A stretch of DNA of 64,000 nucleotides from Oopsacas minuta (GCA_024704765.1 JAKMXF010000295.1:310001-374000), one strand, 5' to 3'; positions 36,364 to 48,849 are shown, numbered from the stretch's first letter. The notes: generated by a model from the sequence alone, not told the origin. Numbers and translations are program-made.

Positions 36364-37904
36364 AAATGTAAATTATATTGAGGAAGAGACTTATTTAAAT
36401 AAACATGTAGTGGTGAAGTTGTATTCTGAAGGATCTCTTTCAACTCATCATACAGATGGTACGAATGCTTATAGGCTTCATTTATCTTTGTGGAGAGTGC
36501 AGAAATATGAGAGGACTGTTACTTAGTTATTTTGTCAGCAAAATATTTAATAAGCAATCAATTCAACGATTCTGACAAAACAGGAAGATTTTGTTATTGC
36601 AATTTAACTTATTTACAATCCGCGGAATGTTTAAGGAAAGTTAATTCATAAATGATATCCGCTAATAGGTTTTCTAATTCTCACATAAAAGATGTAGCAA
36701 TACTCAGCAGTACTTCCGTCATCTGCTTCCCATAGCCCTATTCCTGGTTATGTTCAGTACTTTGTGCAAGATCCATTAGTCATACAAATGTATACTTCTA
36801 AACAAATGAAACTCTTAAAATCTATGTAGTTATAAATTTAGATGCTATTGGGGGACATGATGTAGTTTTAAGTTAGATGCTCCCGGATCCTTAATTAGTA
36901 AAAAACTTCATGCTCTAACAAAACAAAATATTTATTATGCTCTAACTATCCAGCATCATGAGTTTTCCACAAGTCCAATACCCGTAGCAAAAATTATCAT
37001 TAGGAGCATGGTACAGCTGAAATTTCAATTCTTGAATAATGATGTTTGAATTCGAAATTGGTATTCAATAGAGACATAAAAATACATAAGGTAGAAATGA
37101 ATTATAGCTGAGCTATGATACATAGTTCTGGTTTAATATCTATTAAATTTGCCAATTTTGAATACCTTCAAAACTTTATAACTAATAGTGAAAATCTAAA
37201 TGTTACTACTGTTTCTACACCTGTGTACAGCTCACGCAATGCACAGGATCAGTTACAAGATGGACAAAATGTTTAAAATGGACCAAACGATAAAGGGAAT
37301 AGTTCAACATGCTTTTGGTCGAATCATAAATTGTTAATTTTGTATGAAATTGACAATCATATTGATCATGTGATATACTTTATGTTTTGAAAAACGATCC
37401 ATTGATTATGATAATAAATTTGAAAAACGCCAAGGTTGTGACGTGACCTCTACTGTAGCCCAGACAGCCAGATAAGGAGTAAATATGTTTGGAAAATAGA
37501 TTACCTTATTAAATTGACAATAAGAAATGGGCAAAATGATCATTTTAGTGAGCAACCTTGAAATACTCCCATATTTATATCGTCGTTTAATAGTTGTATT
37601 CTGAAGATTTTTACACTGCACAGAAGGGTTTATAAGCAGCTCACAGGACCATCGGCCACCGGCCCATCAGTAAATGTCCCGTTCTCCCGTAGGCCAGTCC
37701 GTCCTTTGTCCTAAATCCAATATCAAGGTTATCTTGTATAACCTTGTTATTGGAGTTAGTACTTCCTAAGTAATAGAAAACAATGTATTTTACTATCCTG
37801 GAATAATTAATTTTCTATTGACATATTTTATGCCATTGTTACCATTGTGCACTGTGGAGTGGAATAATTATATGTACAATCAATACACCAGGTAATCTTT
37901 AACA
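36364..37904. other. Gene-free stretch
   Basis: The first 165 bases are open on the plus strand (with LNKHVVVKLYSEGSLSTHHT) but recall no family. The rest is anonymous. 37635-37710 is a small GC-richer patch ('ggccaccggcccatcag'). Confidence 0.35.
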
Positions 37905-39055
37905 GACAGCAACGCTAGTGTTGAAAATTGGTTTAGGATAGTTAACCACAGCATTTATCCTTCTGAAACGAGAATGAGAGCAGCTGATTTCATTAGGTCA
38001 ATTTATGTAAATATAGAGGATAGGATTGCTGCATTTAAATTTGCTTTTATACCTTTTGCAAACAAAGGAAAAGAAGAATGCAAGTAGAAAATTAAGAAAA
38101 TTGTAAGGAGGAATGGCCTAAAGGGAAAAGACCGAATTTAACTATATTAAACCTTTGAAAGTTATCAATCTAATAATAAGCAATTAGATAGTCTACAAAA
38201 GCCTTTAGCAAATACAGAAGTACAAATACCAGTCAAGTCTGTGTGTGAACAGGTTAAATACTCAGAGGAAGTTCAGAATATTAGTTTACCAGGTAAGGAA
38301 GTAGAAATAATTACCGATTTAGACCTTATTGAATAGGGTGAGCTAGATTATATATTTCTTAAATTCCAACCCATTACTTATAAGGGAAAAAAGTTATTTG
38401 TAAAAGGTTTAACTTAAAATTGTATAATTTACTTGTTTCTCCTAGAAATAACATTCCACAAAATTCAAATTTACTCGAATACTATCCTTTTAAAATGTTA
38501 CATGTTTCTGGAGATAGTAATTGTGTATTTTCTTCACTAGCATTTTGGATGATAAGAAATACCGATAATTTCCATCAAATTCGATTACTAATTACTGATA
38601 ATATGGCTGGAGGGTTGAAAAAACCTTGTAATAAATTTATCAAAATATATTTCCACTTTCAGTATGCAAATATAGAAATGTGAATGGCTATATTATCAAA
38701 TCGAATATGCTTAAGAACATAACTTGGGAATTGATGTGGAATTATTTACGGTAGCTTGTTATTGCATCAGAAGTTTGGATTTTTACAGTAACTATGGGAA
38801 ACAAATTGGTCTTCTCTGGTAGAGGCTAAAGTGGTTGTTGTCCTAGATTCGCCTCCAGTAAATCATGAAGGCTCAATTACTTAAAATCATAATGGGGTTC
38901 ATTATGATGCCATTTTAGAGGTAGATATAGCTGTTTTATCTATTACTACACCCAGCACAAATTTCCCTTTCATGATCCATGATCCTAATATGAATCATAA
39001 TTTGGGGAGAAATTTTCTCACTGGATGCTGTTTTCATTTAGTTGGATAATATATT
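37905..39055 (+). pseudogene. Decayed OTU-domain gene, transposon-related
   Basis: Three conserved blocks are visible in broken frames. First, 37910-38090: SVENWFRIVNHSIYPSETRM and RAADFIRSIYVNIEDRIAAF, a segment I associate with OTU-containing transposon proteins of invertebrates. Second, 38420-38640: an OTU core, LHVSGDSNCVFSSLAFWMI, with Asp and the position of the catalytic Cys, followed by FHQIRLLITDNM. Third, 38720-38945: GIDVELFTVACYCIRS and, after a stop, HNGVHYDAIL with the expected His. Several in-frame stops lie between. It is not part of the Ginger1 element just upstream. It might belong to another, unbounded element. Confidence 0.6.
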
Positions 39056-39060
39056 TGATA

Positions 39061-40625
39061 TCGATAACTTTGGTTCAAGTAATTTTTAATTGTGCTTACA
39101 TTATTTCTTATGGAAACTTTGAATGGTGAGAGCGGGTCTTATCGATGTACACCACATCAGCGAATGTAATTGTTATCCCATAATTTTATTGTCTTGTTTG
39201 CTGTAAATATATATATTTATAAATATGGTTTAGTACAATGTAGAGGACATAATTTGGAAAAGGGGAACTAATTGCAGGATCTCAGGATTGGAGGTTGAGA
39301 AATTACATTTATGTTTATGTTATTGATTAATGAATTAAGTGAGTATTCTCCTGCTTGACAGACTTATCTTTGGTGTCAATAATTCAATCCTGAATATTTA
39401 CATTGTCGAAAATTGGTTCATACTTGTTAAATCAAGCTTTCAAAGTAGAAGACGCAAGTAGTATGTGTAATATATGTATTACACATGATACGGAAGTTTT
39501 CGTGCAGTATATTGGAATCATTCGTTGCAAGATTAATATGATAACTGATATTTGTATATTGGTGATAAATGGTTGGGATTTTATAGTTGTTTTAACTTAG
39601 GGATTAAAATAGCTCTGGATACTAATTCTAAATTTATCTCTTTGAACCATCTTGAGAAAGAATTTTTATAACATGAGAGTGGTATGGTAATACTATAATT
39701 GCTAAGTATTTGTGTAAATTGATGCTGTTATTTGTTGTGTATGTATAACAACTCTTTTGTGTGCAATTTTATACTGAATATTATCTCTATGAACGTAATT
39801 CAGATATTACCTGTATAAATGTTAGTTTTATTTTTACAGTATTGTATCTACCTAATGTTCAGTTTCAAATTATATGGAAGAATTGAATATGGTTTTTAGT
39901 ATTTACACATTCAGATTTACCATAATGAATATAATTGGTTAACAGTACACTATTATACCGATTAGTTAGTACTTGAGGCACAACTTAGTGTATGTATATT
40001 CACGCCTAATTTATTCTCTGAAAAGATCTTGTGAGTGTACAGGGTTTTGGCCATCCACAAGAAGGAGAAATGAGAGCTCCATGCAGGAATATGACATAAA
40101 TAGGACCTGTAAACTTGATTAAGAACTGTTTGATTTACACAACAATATGTACATGCTTTAGGAGTTTGGGTTATGAGCTCACACAATCAGTAAGTTTGTC
40201 TCAACTAAAATCCATGTGTGTATCTACTAAGTACCTGTCCTATACAGAATAACAAAATAGAAAATGCCCTTAGGTTTTGCAGCTATGCAATCCATGCTTG
40301 GCAAGTACCAACTGTCTCGATTGTCCCAATTGTTTTTGAATTCCAAAGCGATTCATGTAGCGAGATGACATTTACTTCTAAAGTTTAAGTAACACCAGTA
40401 ACTTATAGTTTTGTTAATCCTCCTGCAAGCTTCAATAATGTTGTAAACTATGAGGGTCGCATTAAAACTTAACTCGGGGCCCGGTCAGGCTCTCGACGGC
40501 ACTGTAGATGCCCGCGTCTATCTTGCAGAAATGCCTATTACACGCCTTCTCGTGAATCTCACGCCATATTATTATTCTCTGTACATTTTGAAGATGAAAT
40601 GCCAAATCTCACGGTGAGACCCACG
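39061..40625. other. Gene-free stretch
   Basis: Nothing recognised; open frames are short and without motifs. Confidence 0.4.
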
Positions 40626-41377
40626 CAGTGCCGGATTTACCATCAGGCTAAGTAGGCTATAGCCTCCGGGCCACGCCAGCTGGACTGGCCACTTATAAAA
40701 GGGTCGTTCTTAGTGACTAAAATTTCTAAATTAGAAATATATTCGCAATTCGAACTTAAGATGTTGAACCCCCTATCAATAATATACTCCTGAACACCAT
40801 TACATTGATTTTAGTATAATTTGGAAAACTGTTTTAGATTTAATTATCTCAAAATTCTAGATCATTGTATGATTCCAATATTTTCTATGGTTTTATTCTA
40901 GAATTCCTAACTAGATTATTAGATTAATATTCTAGCATTTGGAAATCTCTATTTGCTTGATTTAGTGGTTCTAATCAGTTCTAGAAAAGTGTACATTCTT
41001 CTTTCGTGTGATTTCAAAACTCAATTGATTTCGGTGATATTATGCGTAGCTTCGCTTCAAGGATAGCTCAAATAGTCCCGATTGTTTAGATAATAATTAG
41101 ATAGATTATAGTTTTTAGTAAGTAATATTTGATATGTCATAAATTACTTCATTTTATACATTGTTTACTTTTGAAATATGTTATATTAACCATCATGCCA
41201 CTTCAGGTCAGTCATTTATCCCCACCCAATATTGCCAGAGACCCCTGCACTGTAAAATATGTCACTTTCGAGTTTGTAAAATAATTGAAATTTGGGGGGG
41301 CACCGACCAATGTCGACCATGTTTCGGGCCACTTGTATGGTCCAACCTTCGGACCACTCCAGGGTAAATCCGGCCCT
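40626..41377. mobile_element. Possible ~750-bp MITE with 'gccggatttacc' ends
   Basis: The left end reads cagtgccggatttaccat. The right end, read inward, is tagggccggatttaccctgg. Both are followed by 'ggccac/ggacc' rich sequence. The interior is AT-rich and non-coding. Target duplications are not clear, so exact edges and superfamily (hAT-like by style) are uncertain. Confidence 0.5.
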
Positions 41378-42027
41378 AACTCTGGGTTGTCAACTATAAT
41401 CTTGCTACAGGTTTCTGCTGGACTTCACTGTGATGCTGCCGTCATGATATGAGATCTTAAGTATTTTATTGCCTATTATCGCATACAAGCCCTTTACTGT
41501 GTGACCTTACTGTGTGAAATACTTCAAAGTTTGAAATGGACCACAATTAATATCTATATGTATATCGATTTCCATGGCAATCCTGATAATTTAATTACCT
41601 TGATTTTGATTTCAGGCACGGAATATGGATGCAAATATTTTCCGAACATCCCGCATAGGCGCCAAACCCGATTTGCAGGTTGACAAACTTGAGCTCCCAA
41701 TCTTTCATTTATTAGAAAAGCGCGCCGTGTAATATACCAATGACTATTACCGCGAAATTGAATTTAAGTGTGTAATTGAAAGAGTATCATGTATGTAAAT
41801 TGATTATGCTTGATGTATTTGAAAAAATATATAGTGTTTCGTTGTAAAGAATTATTCTTTTTAGGCCTGATTTAATACGTATTCTTACAGTATAAATTTA
41901 TGGATGTGAGGATTTTGTGATCCTACAGGGCCCCCAATTTTACTTTCATATAGATAAATATTTTACTGGAAACCTCGCACAGAAACTATCTCATGGTGGT
42001 TTCAATTTTAAATTTAATGTAAAATGG
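41378..42027. other. Gene-free stretch
   Basis: No gene or repeat recognised before the left flank of the Transib-like element. Confidence 0.4.
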
Positions 42028-42033
42028 AAACCG
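42028..42033. repeat. Flank duplication of the Transib-like element, left (AAACCG)
   Basis: The same six bases follow the other end at 52876-52881. Transib elements usually duplicate 5 bp, so six identical bases may be five plus one by chance. Confidence 0.6.
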
Positions 42034-42045
42034 CACAGTGGGCTA
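42034..42045 (+). repeat. Transib-like terminal inverted repeat, left
   Basis: cacagtgggcta, matched by tagcccactgtg at 52864-52875. No clear nonamer-like block at 12 or 23 bases was found. Confidence 0.7.
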
Positions 42046-42455
42046 TTATTGCGAATTACTAGTATTAGGGTTTTACGCGTTCAATTTTGGAGATAGGCTT
42101 ATAAAATATATTAGTACTGTATAGTAAGTCAACTATTGTGGTTCTTTTGTTGATTTCAATTTTGTTGTATCACATCAGGTTTTCAATATATGATGTAACC
42201 TCAATTACAATATACAGTAATACAGTAATCTAGGTTTACACTAAACTGAGTTTTTATTAAAAGAAATAGAATAGAAATATATTATGGCTATGGTAACTGA
42301 AGAATAACTAACATACGAGTATCTTATTGATGAATTAATGTTAAATACAAGAGAGTTCATCTATGGAATTTTGAAGGAGAGAATCTTCATTATCAATATT
42401 ATTTTTAACGTTTTCACCTTGCCTGTTTTTTTACACAATTCTTTTGATGGCCTAC

Positions 42456-42646
42456 TTAACCACAGGTGGAATAAATGATGATCCTTCTGAATTTTTCATT
42501 CAGAATTGGACAACCATAGATGTAGAGCCTCATTGCAACATCACTTAACCCACTTAGAAAATCTGATTTCCTGCTCAAATGTGTTGAGAACTCTCGGATC
42601 AACTTATGTCCTTGTTCTAACCCTTCATCAGAAAGACTATACAATC
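42456..42646 (-). pseudogene. Transib/RAG1-like transposase, C-terminal piece
   Basis: Continues the transposase beyond the Merlin insertion. It encodes LYSLSDEGLEQGHKLIREFS then THLSRKSDFLSGLSDVAMRL, which corresponds to the segment around the third catalytic residue (Glu) in RAG1/Transib enzymes, with the typical E..E..NK/HK.R pattern and a trailing helix. Splitting by the Merlin element plus a frame change against the upstream piece make the gene inactive. Confidence 0.75.
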
Positions 42647-42647
42647 C
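42640..42647. repeat. 8-bp target duplication of the Merlin element, left (TACAATCC)
   Basis: Pairs with CACAATCC at 45035-45042, one mismatch. Confidence 0.75.
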
Positions 42648-42935
42648 GGTACAACTATAGTATTGTACCGGAAGGTGATTCCCTTTTAATCGACACTAGG
42701 GGTTATTTTGAAGTCATAGAACTCGTCGAATAATGAACAGGGAACTTTAGAACACTAAAATCGGACTAAATTTGACAAAGTTATAATCATTTTACTATAT
42801 AAGCCAAAGTCTATGGGGATATATTGCAATAACTGAATGAAGCCAATTTATACGCTATATGTTTGTTTGTATTCACTTTGCTTATGCATACTACTCTCAT
42901 ACGTTCAGCATTTCTATGAGTTTGTATTTTATGTT
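42648..42935 (+). repeat. Merlin left terminal inverted repeat
   Basis: Nearly identical to the reverse complement of 44748-45034; the match fades beyond 42937. Confidence 0.88.
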
Positions 42936-43298
42936 ATTTCCTATAATGTTTTACAAATGAGAGGTCATGAAACGAACTAAACCACGTTTATGATTAATGA
43001 AGCCACTTTTAGAATACATATGGAGACTAATATTCTAAATACCTAACTATTCATATGATTGCAAGGTAGTGTATGATTACCCAACATTGTAATAGGAATG
43101 CAACATTTTCAATAGTAAAACAAATATGTAGTATTAATGAAAACAACAAAATGCTATTGTCAGTAATGTGGTTATTTCAAATTAAGATGCCACAAAATTG
43201 TGGCATTCCTTCTAGCAATTGTGTTACGTCGATGGCCCGACTGGTATATAACAAGTAATTGTTGCACATATAATATTCTACGCATTGTTATTACAACC

Positions 43299-44201
43299 AA
43301 TGGATTTTCAGCCAATACTTGAGCCCACTGTCTTCAGTGAAATCCCGCAGGATTTGATTATTGATGACATTATTATCCTTGCACAGTGTTGTGATAATGT
43401 CATAAACTAGTTAAGAACGTATGGCTTATTAGCGCGTCAAATGCGGTGTCGTTGTGGAGTAGAAATGTATGAAACACATTGGTCTCACTTTCAGGATGGC
43501 TATGAATGGAGATGTAGTCCATGTAGACGAAAGTGTTCGATCCGCCATGGGTCCTTCTTCACACCATCCAAAATTCCACTCCCATTGATGTTCAAGTTCC
43601 TGTACTTTGGAGTGAGGACTTGCAATCGCATGCATTTTTGGAGAAGCATTTGGGATGGAGTCCGAACACAGTGGTTGATTGGAAGAATTATTTGAGGGAT
43701 CTTTGTTTGGAAGAAATATTAATGAACCCTCAACCCATTGGAGGTCCTGGGAAGATCGTTGAGATAGACGAATCCAAATTCGGCAAACGAAAATATAATA
43801 GAGGCAGACTGTTAACTGGCCAGTGGGTATTTGGGATGGTTGAGGGGGATACAGATGATATAATTATGGTTACTGTACCTGATCGCTCAACAGCCACTCT
43901 TCTGCCAATTATCCAAAGGTTCATTCATCCACAAACAATAATTTATTCTGATGAGTGGGCTTCCTACAATATATTAAGTCACTCCGGATATACCCATTAC
44001 ACAGTTAACCATTCCGAGAATTTCGTAGACCCAGTGACTCATGTACACACCCAGAAGATAGAAGGGAGTTGGGGAGGTGTAAAAAAGAGGCAGAAAAAAG
44101 GACAGACAACAAATCCTGAATTACTTGAGACCCATCTCATAGAGGCTTGTTGGCGGAGGAGACAAGAAAAATATTTTTGGACTTATTCTAAGAGGAATTA
44201 G
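43299..44201 (+). pseudogene. Merlin (ISXO2-like) transposase, one or two frame breaks
   Basis: Probable start at the ATG at 43299 (MDFQPILEPTVFSEIPQDL). A zinc-ribbon segment follows: CRCGVEMYE, then RCSPCRRKCSIRHGSFF near 43520. The frame changes near 43620. The long frame to 44201 carries the ISXO2-like catalytic core: VEIDESKFGKRKYNRGR (first Asp), IIYSDEWASY (second Asp) and HTQKIEGSWGGVKKRQKKGQ (Glu), in the usual spacing. Length of about 300 codons fits Merlin. An in-frame stop near 43408 and the frame change mean this copy probably makes no active enzyme, though it is only lightly damaged. Confidence 0.88.
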
Positions 44202-44747
44202 AGATTTATATCCAGTAATATAAATCATTATCTGTAAACTTCATCATAATAAATATTTTCTTAGAATGTTGGTAATATATACATCAATAAAGTCATAGTG
44301 TACTAGGTCCCACTTATAATCCGAATTGTAACCACTACAGTACATCCAGTCACTCAATAATCTGAACACTTTCACAAGGGTTAATTCACTATTTATTAAG
44401 TTGTTTTTATGTAGCAAAATATGTTGCTAAGAATATAGACCCAATTTATTAGCCTTAAACAAAAACCTAGATAAATGTAGTTGTTGCGTAAATATAAATA
44501 TGTTGCATATCTAAGGGTTAATTTTGAAAGAGTGCGTGCTTAAGATATGCGTACTTCCCTTGAGTATAGTGATTAGTCATGGACGTAGTATAGTATCAGG
44601 AGTGTGCTGGGGGCCCATACGGAATGCCCAGGCCTATTAATAGGTTTATGAGCGTCCCCCACTTCATTTTTCGGACAAATATTACTGGACGCGTACTCGG
44701 ATTTGATATAATGCAAACAGTAATCCATAAGATTTTACACCTGTTAA

Positions 44748-45034
44748 ACATAAAATACAAACTCATAGAAATGCTGAACGTATGAGAGTAGTATGCATAA
44801 GCAAAGTGAATACAAACAAACATATAGCGTATAAATTGGCTTCATTCAGTTATTGCAATATATCCCCATAGACTTTGGCTTATATAGTAAAATGATTATA
44901 ACTTTGTCAAATTTAGTCCGATTTTAGTGTTCTAAAGTTCCCTGTTCATTATTCGACGAGTTCTATGACTTCAAAATAACCCCTAGTGTCGATTAAAAGG
45001 GAATCACCTTCCGGTACAATACTATAGTTGTACC
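44748..45034 (-). repeat. Merlin right terminal inverted repeat
   Basis: Reverse complement of 42648-42935. Confidence 0.88.
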
Positions 45035-45042
45035 CACAATCC
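45035..45042. repeat. 8-bp target duplication of the Merlin element, right (CACAATCC)
   Basis: See the left copy at 42640. Confidence 0.75.
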
Positions 45043-45049
45043 TACCCTG

Positions 45050-46938
45050 TCATTTCTCTTAATAAACTGATGGGCAAGAGCCAAGAATTTGTGGAGTGTA
45101 TTGCTAATAGATACCCAGGCAAGGTTTGTAAGATTAGTATATAAGTTTCTTGACTTAACACACGAAATCTTTCTACATCGACAACTTCATTACTATTAGC
45201 AACTCTGAGTAATGCAGATAGATTCCTGTGAATCTCTGTCAGAGCATCTCTATGAACATTTGGTACAAACGATAAAGCGATCCTAAAACACGGTTTTTTA
45301 TATGAAAAAATATTCCTGCCATGTTACCAGTGCTTGTGTTCCCACTTCCTCCTGGTTGGTCGAATAATAAGTTCGTAAGCTCATGGATACGCTTGCATAC
45401 TAAACCTCGATAATCTCGCCCCATTTGATCTTCAGTCCACTTGGACTTTCCTGCTGCAATTCGGTAGATGATGTTCAAAACCCAATCTAAAATCCTTAGG
45501 TAAGAATGTAAAGGTGCTGCAGGAAATACATCAATGCCACTTGCAGGTTCGTGTGTAACCCCACACCGTTGCTTTGTATTGTAGCTCATCAGCTCTTTTC
45601 CATCAGAGGTTAACTGACGGATTGTCTCTTTGATATCCTCTATCGAACAATCTAAAGGAAACCCGCAAACCACTTTCGTAATGCTATTGATATCACTTCG
45701 GGTTGCTTTGCAAGCCATACATGGCGCTCCTCCTTTACCTGTCATTGTTGCTAAGGTTTTTCCGTCAAACATTGAAGCTTTGACTTCTACTTTAACATGG
45801 TCATTTAGGTGATAAAATCATTCTCATTTAGTGAAACAATTTCAGGGTTTAGTAACTTGCTCAATTCTATCACAGTGTCAATTGTCTCCTTTGGCAAATA
45901 AGTGCTACTGGTTGGTTGGAAAAACAGGAGTAGGATGCCTATTTTCCCACAGAACATTCCCGAATCGATCTATTACCTGAAGGGGTGAAACCATGAAGAC
46001 AATATAATTTGATCGGTCTATATTCAAGTCTGACAATAACCCAGGAGAGGAATGAGATCCAGAACCATCCAGTCCATGCTTGATTTTGAGTGTTAATGGA
46101 TAGAAGTGTGGTGCAGGAAAATTTAGCACACATTCTTTTAACAACTGGTCAAAGAGAGAAATTACATGTGATGAGTAAGATATATTGACCCCTATAGGAT
46201 TGGAAACATTTGGATACCAGTCGGATGTTGGAACAATTGATGTTCTAATTTCACTAATTTTTTCCCAAGTTGCCAAAACGAGGCCTTCTAATTGGAGATA
46301 TTATTTAAGATCTCTCCATTTTCCTTTCCCCAGCTTTAGTTGATACGCTAAGAATGTTGATTTTTCTGGTGAAACTATGTTACTGAGGGTTGGTATCGAT
46401 TCTTCGTTATAAATTTTCCAAGCGATATTTGCGATGCCTTTAAAACCAATTTGTTCTACAGCTACAATATACAAGAGGAGAGCAACGTAGCGAATAACAG
46501 AAATATTTTCAAGTTGTGCTAACTGACGGATGGAAGTAAGTATCCCAGTCTGATCAAGCCTTATCTTTTTGAACGAACTTGAATGTCGTCAATTGATTTT
46601 CTCCTCTCTACATTTGGAACCAATATAACACCGCTTTCTACATCACAGCCTGAAACAGAAAGGGATGATTGGGTGCTCTTAGGTTTAACAGGGATCCATG
46701 GAATACTTGCACTCCACCACTCACCATCTAAGCTCTCAATGGATTTCTTACTCTTTCTGAAATTAAATGATACTTTAGACATTAGAAAGTATACAGAATG
46801 TCTCTTGTCTTGTTCGAGATTTAGTATACGCACCACTTCATCTGCTGCTTGATTGATATCATTGTCGTGAACCTTTAATATGATAGCCAAGTCAAGCCGT
46901 GTTTTCAGGCTTTCAGATACTATTGTTGCTTCAGCCAT
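45050..46938 (-). pseudogene. Transib/RAG1-like transposase, main part
   Basis: Start at the ATG at 46938 (MAEATIVSESLKTRLDLAII). In order: an N-terminal region; a helical block (RLDQTGILTSIRQLAQLENI; STFLAYQLKLGKGKWRDLK); LKIKHGLDGSGSHSSPG, with the first catalytic Asp; MVSPLQVIDRFGNVLWENRH, the conserved SPI/W.N.P segment; VKVEVKASMFDGKTLATMTG with the second Asp; CMACKAT, a CxxC zinc motif; VFPAAPLHSYLRILDWVLNI; GSGNTSTGNMAGIFF; and VERFRVLSQETYILILQTLP. The order and motifs match Transib and RAG1. Stops or frame changes occur near 46560, 46300, 45890, 45800 and 45240. Truncated at 45035 by the Merlin element, with the last domain at 42456-42646. Confidence 0.8.
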
Positions 46939-47363
46939 CTTTAAATTGATAATTAGAGGTTTGATAGGTTATCAAATTAATGAACTTGTATGTTACCTCG
47001 TAATATGCAGTATATATAAATAATTATTACGTTATATTGGTGTAAAATTACCATGTAATTACATTAAATAGTACCATAGCAACGTAGATGTGAGAATGGA
47101 ATTTGACAATGTTTAATATGTTGCGCAATGAAGCGGCATTTGTACTTTGAATATGATGTTATATTACTTGACAAAATACATACTAAAAATTCGGGATGGA
47201 AACTAGTGGAAACAAATTTTGCTGTCAACAGGATGGCTTATGGCCGAGAGAAATTTCTACAAAATTTTCACAGTATTGTATACGTAATATCTAATTAATC
47301 TTTTCGCTCCTGAAGAAATTCAACGTTGATTCAAATTCAGCGCACTCACTTTGCTTGGAAAGC

Positions 47364-47371
47364 ATGTAAAT
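47364..47371. repeat. 8-bp target duplication of the 5.2-kb element, left (ATGTAAAT)
   Basis: Identical to 52616-52623. If the terminus is taken as TTAGGCC instead of TAGGCC, the duplication is TGTAAA (6 bp). Confidence 0.8.
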
Positions 47372-47743
47372 TAGGCCGGATCGAGAAAAGTATAAATCGT
47401 CGGTTCAACTTCTACCTAAGGGAAAAGTTGCCTTTACCATTTTCTAGGAAAATTCGAGACTTAAATTTGAAAAATATTTCGATTTGACCCTTGTGGTTTT
47501 ATATTTTTGCTGTGTCGCTTTCGCAAAATTGATTTTATATTGCCCGAATTTTCAAATTCCTTTGACTTAGCCCCTTTATATATATTATTTGGTAATAGTA
47601 AGTCGCATATTTGCTATTGAATGGTGTATTAATCGAATTTCTATGTCCAAGGATACTCAAGTTATCAAGATTTTTTTGCATATTCTATCATACCCTAATA
47701 TTATTACCCACCCCCATTTTTTTCTGATTATTTGAAAATTCTA
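47372..47743 (+). repeat. Left terminal inverted repeat of the unassigned element
   Basis: Pairs with 52245-52615 over its full length with few differences. Confidence 0.88.
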
Positions 47744-48841
47744 TATTCTTAGTAAAATTTGTTATATAATCACCAAACTTAATATATTTCTTTATCTAGA
47801 TCCAAATTCATCAATAGGTTACCACAAAGAAATTTTACCAACATTCCTTTTCTCTTGGTCTTAACTTAGTTACCATTTATCTAGCATGGAATTTATGGTC
47901 AATTATAGTATCTATACCAATACTCGATTAAATCATTCATATTATTGAGTGATTATATTCCTAAAATTTATTTATTTTTGAAATGGCAGAAAACACGCGT
48001 AGTAAAGTATTTCATCCTATTTTTGGCTATCCAGTACCCATTCCAGAAAATCAACTTCCAACAAACTTGATATATATAATCATTATAGATGCTTAGAAAT
48101 GAAGATTCTAAATCAACTAGAGATGATATAGCGAAAGAACTAACTGAAGTATTAGTGCGTATCTATAATTTGGCTTCCATACCCACTATATCATAGCTCA
48201 AAATAAAACTACATCAATTCTGATATTATAGAGAGAGCTAAATACTACGGAAAAAGGTCCAAAACAAGCAACAACCTGACCGCATACAGCCTATTATCTC
48301 CGAATTCAATGTCTTGTTCGATGTCTCAAGTTGCAAATGCCTAATTCAGGAAGGTAAATGTTTTGCTCTCTCGATAAAAAGATACCACGCCGTGAGTGGC
48401 CATTTCTCTTTGATCTACGAAACGCTCGAAAATTATTTATATCCAGCTTGGATTGCATGACAACCTCTAAAAATATTGTTAAACAAGAAAGAAAAGAGGC
48501 ATAATATGAAAGAGAAGAAAGGGAAATGTAGAGATTACATGCAGTTCAACCTTCGCAAGAATTTATAGAATGTGACTTTGAAGAGTTTAAATCTTTTGAC
48601 TCGAGCACATCTAATACTCACAAGTATACACGTAATCATAATCAATTACGAAATTTAGCCATAATGTGTGATAGATATCAAATTAGCGATCGGGCAGGCG
48701 CAGCTATAGCTAACGCAGTACTGCAGGATTACGGTATTATCACACAGGAAGAAGATAGTCAAATTATTGATATAAACTCCGTAGATCTAGATTCTCTGTG
48801 AGAAAGGAATTGGTTAATGAGGCTCACGAAACTATCAATGA

Positions 48842-48849
48842 TATATCTG
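48842..48849. repeat. 8-bp target duplication, BED-hAT copy B, left (TATATCTG)
   Basis: Identical to 50887-50894. Confidence 0.92.

Larger units (their letters stand above)
42648..45034 (+). mobile_element. Merlin-type DNA transposon (2387 bp) inserted in the Transib-like gene
   Basis: Terminal inverted repeats of about 287 bp (42648-42935 and 44748-45034), with 8-bp flanks TACAATCC / CACAATCC as expected for Merlin (8-9 bp). The encoded enzyme is of the ISXO2/IS1016-like type that defines Merlin. The first 22 bases of each end (ggtacaactatagtattgta, then cc) form a near-palindrome themselves. Confidence 0.9.

Noticed and set aside
42034-42456. A RAG2-like gene next to the RAG1-like transposase
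   Set aside because: The remaining space inside the element is short and shows no Kelch-type repeats.
43441-43695. A separate 84-codon gene before the Merlin transposase
   Set aside because: It carries the zinc ribbon of the same transposase and is just its N-terminal part in another frame.
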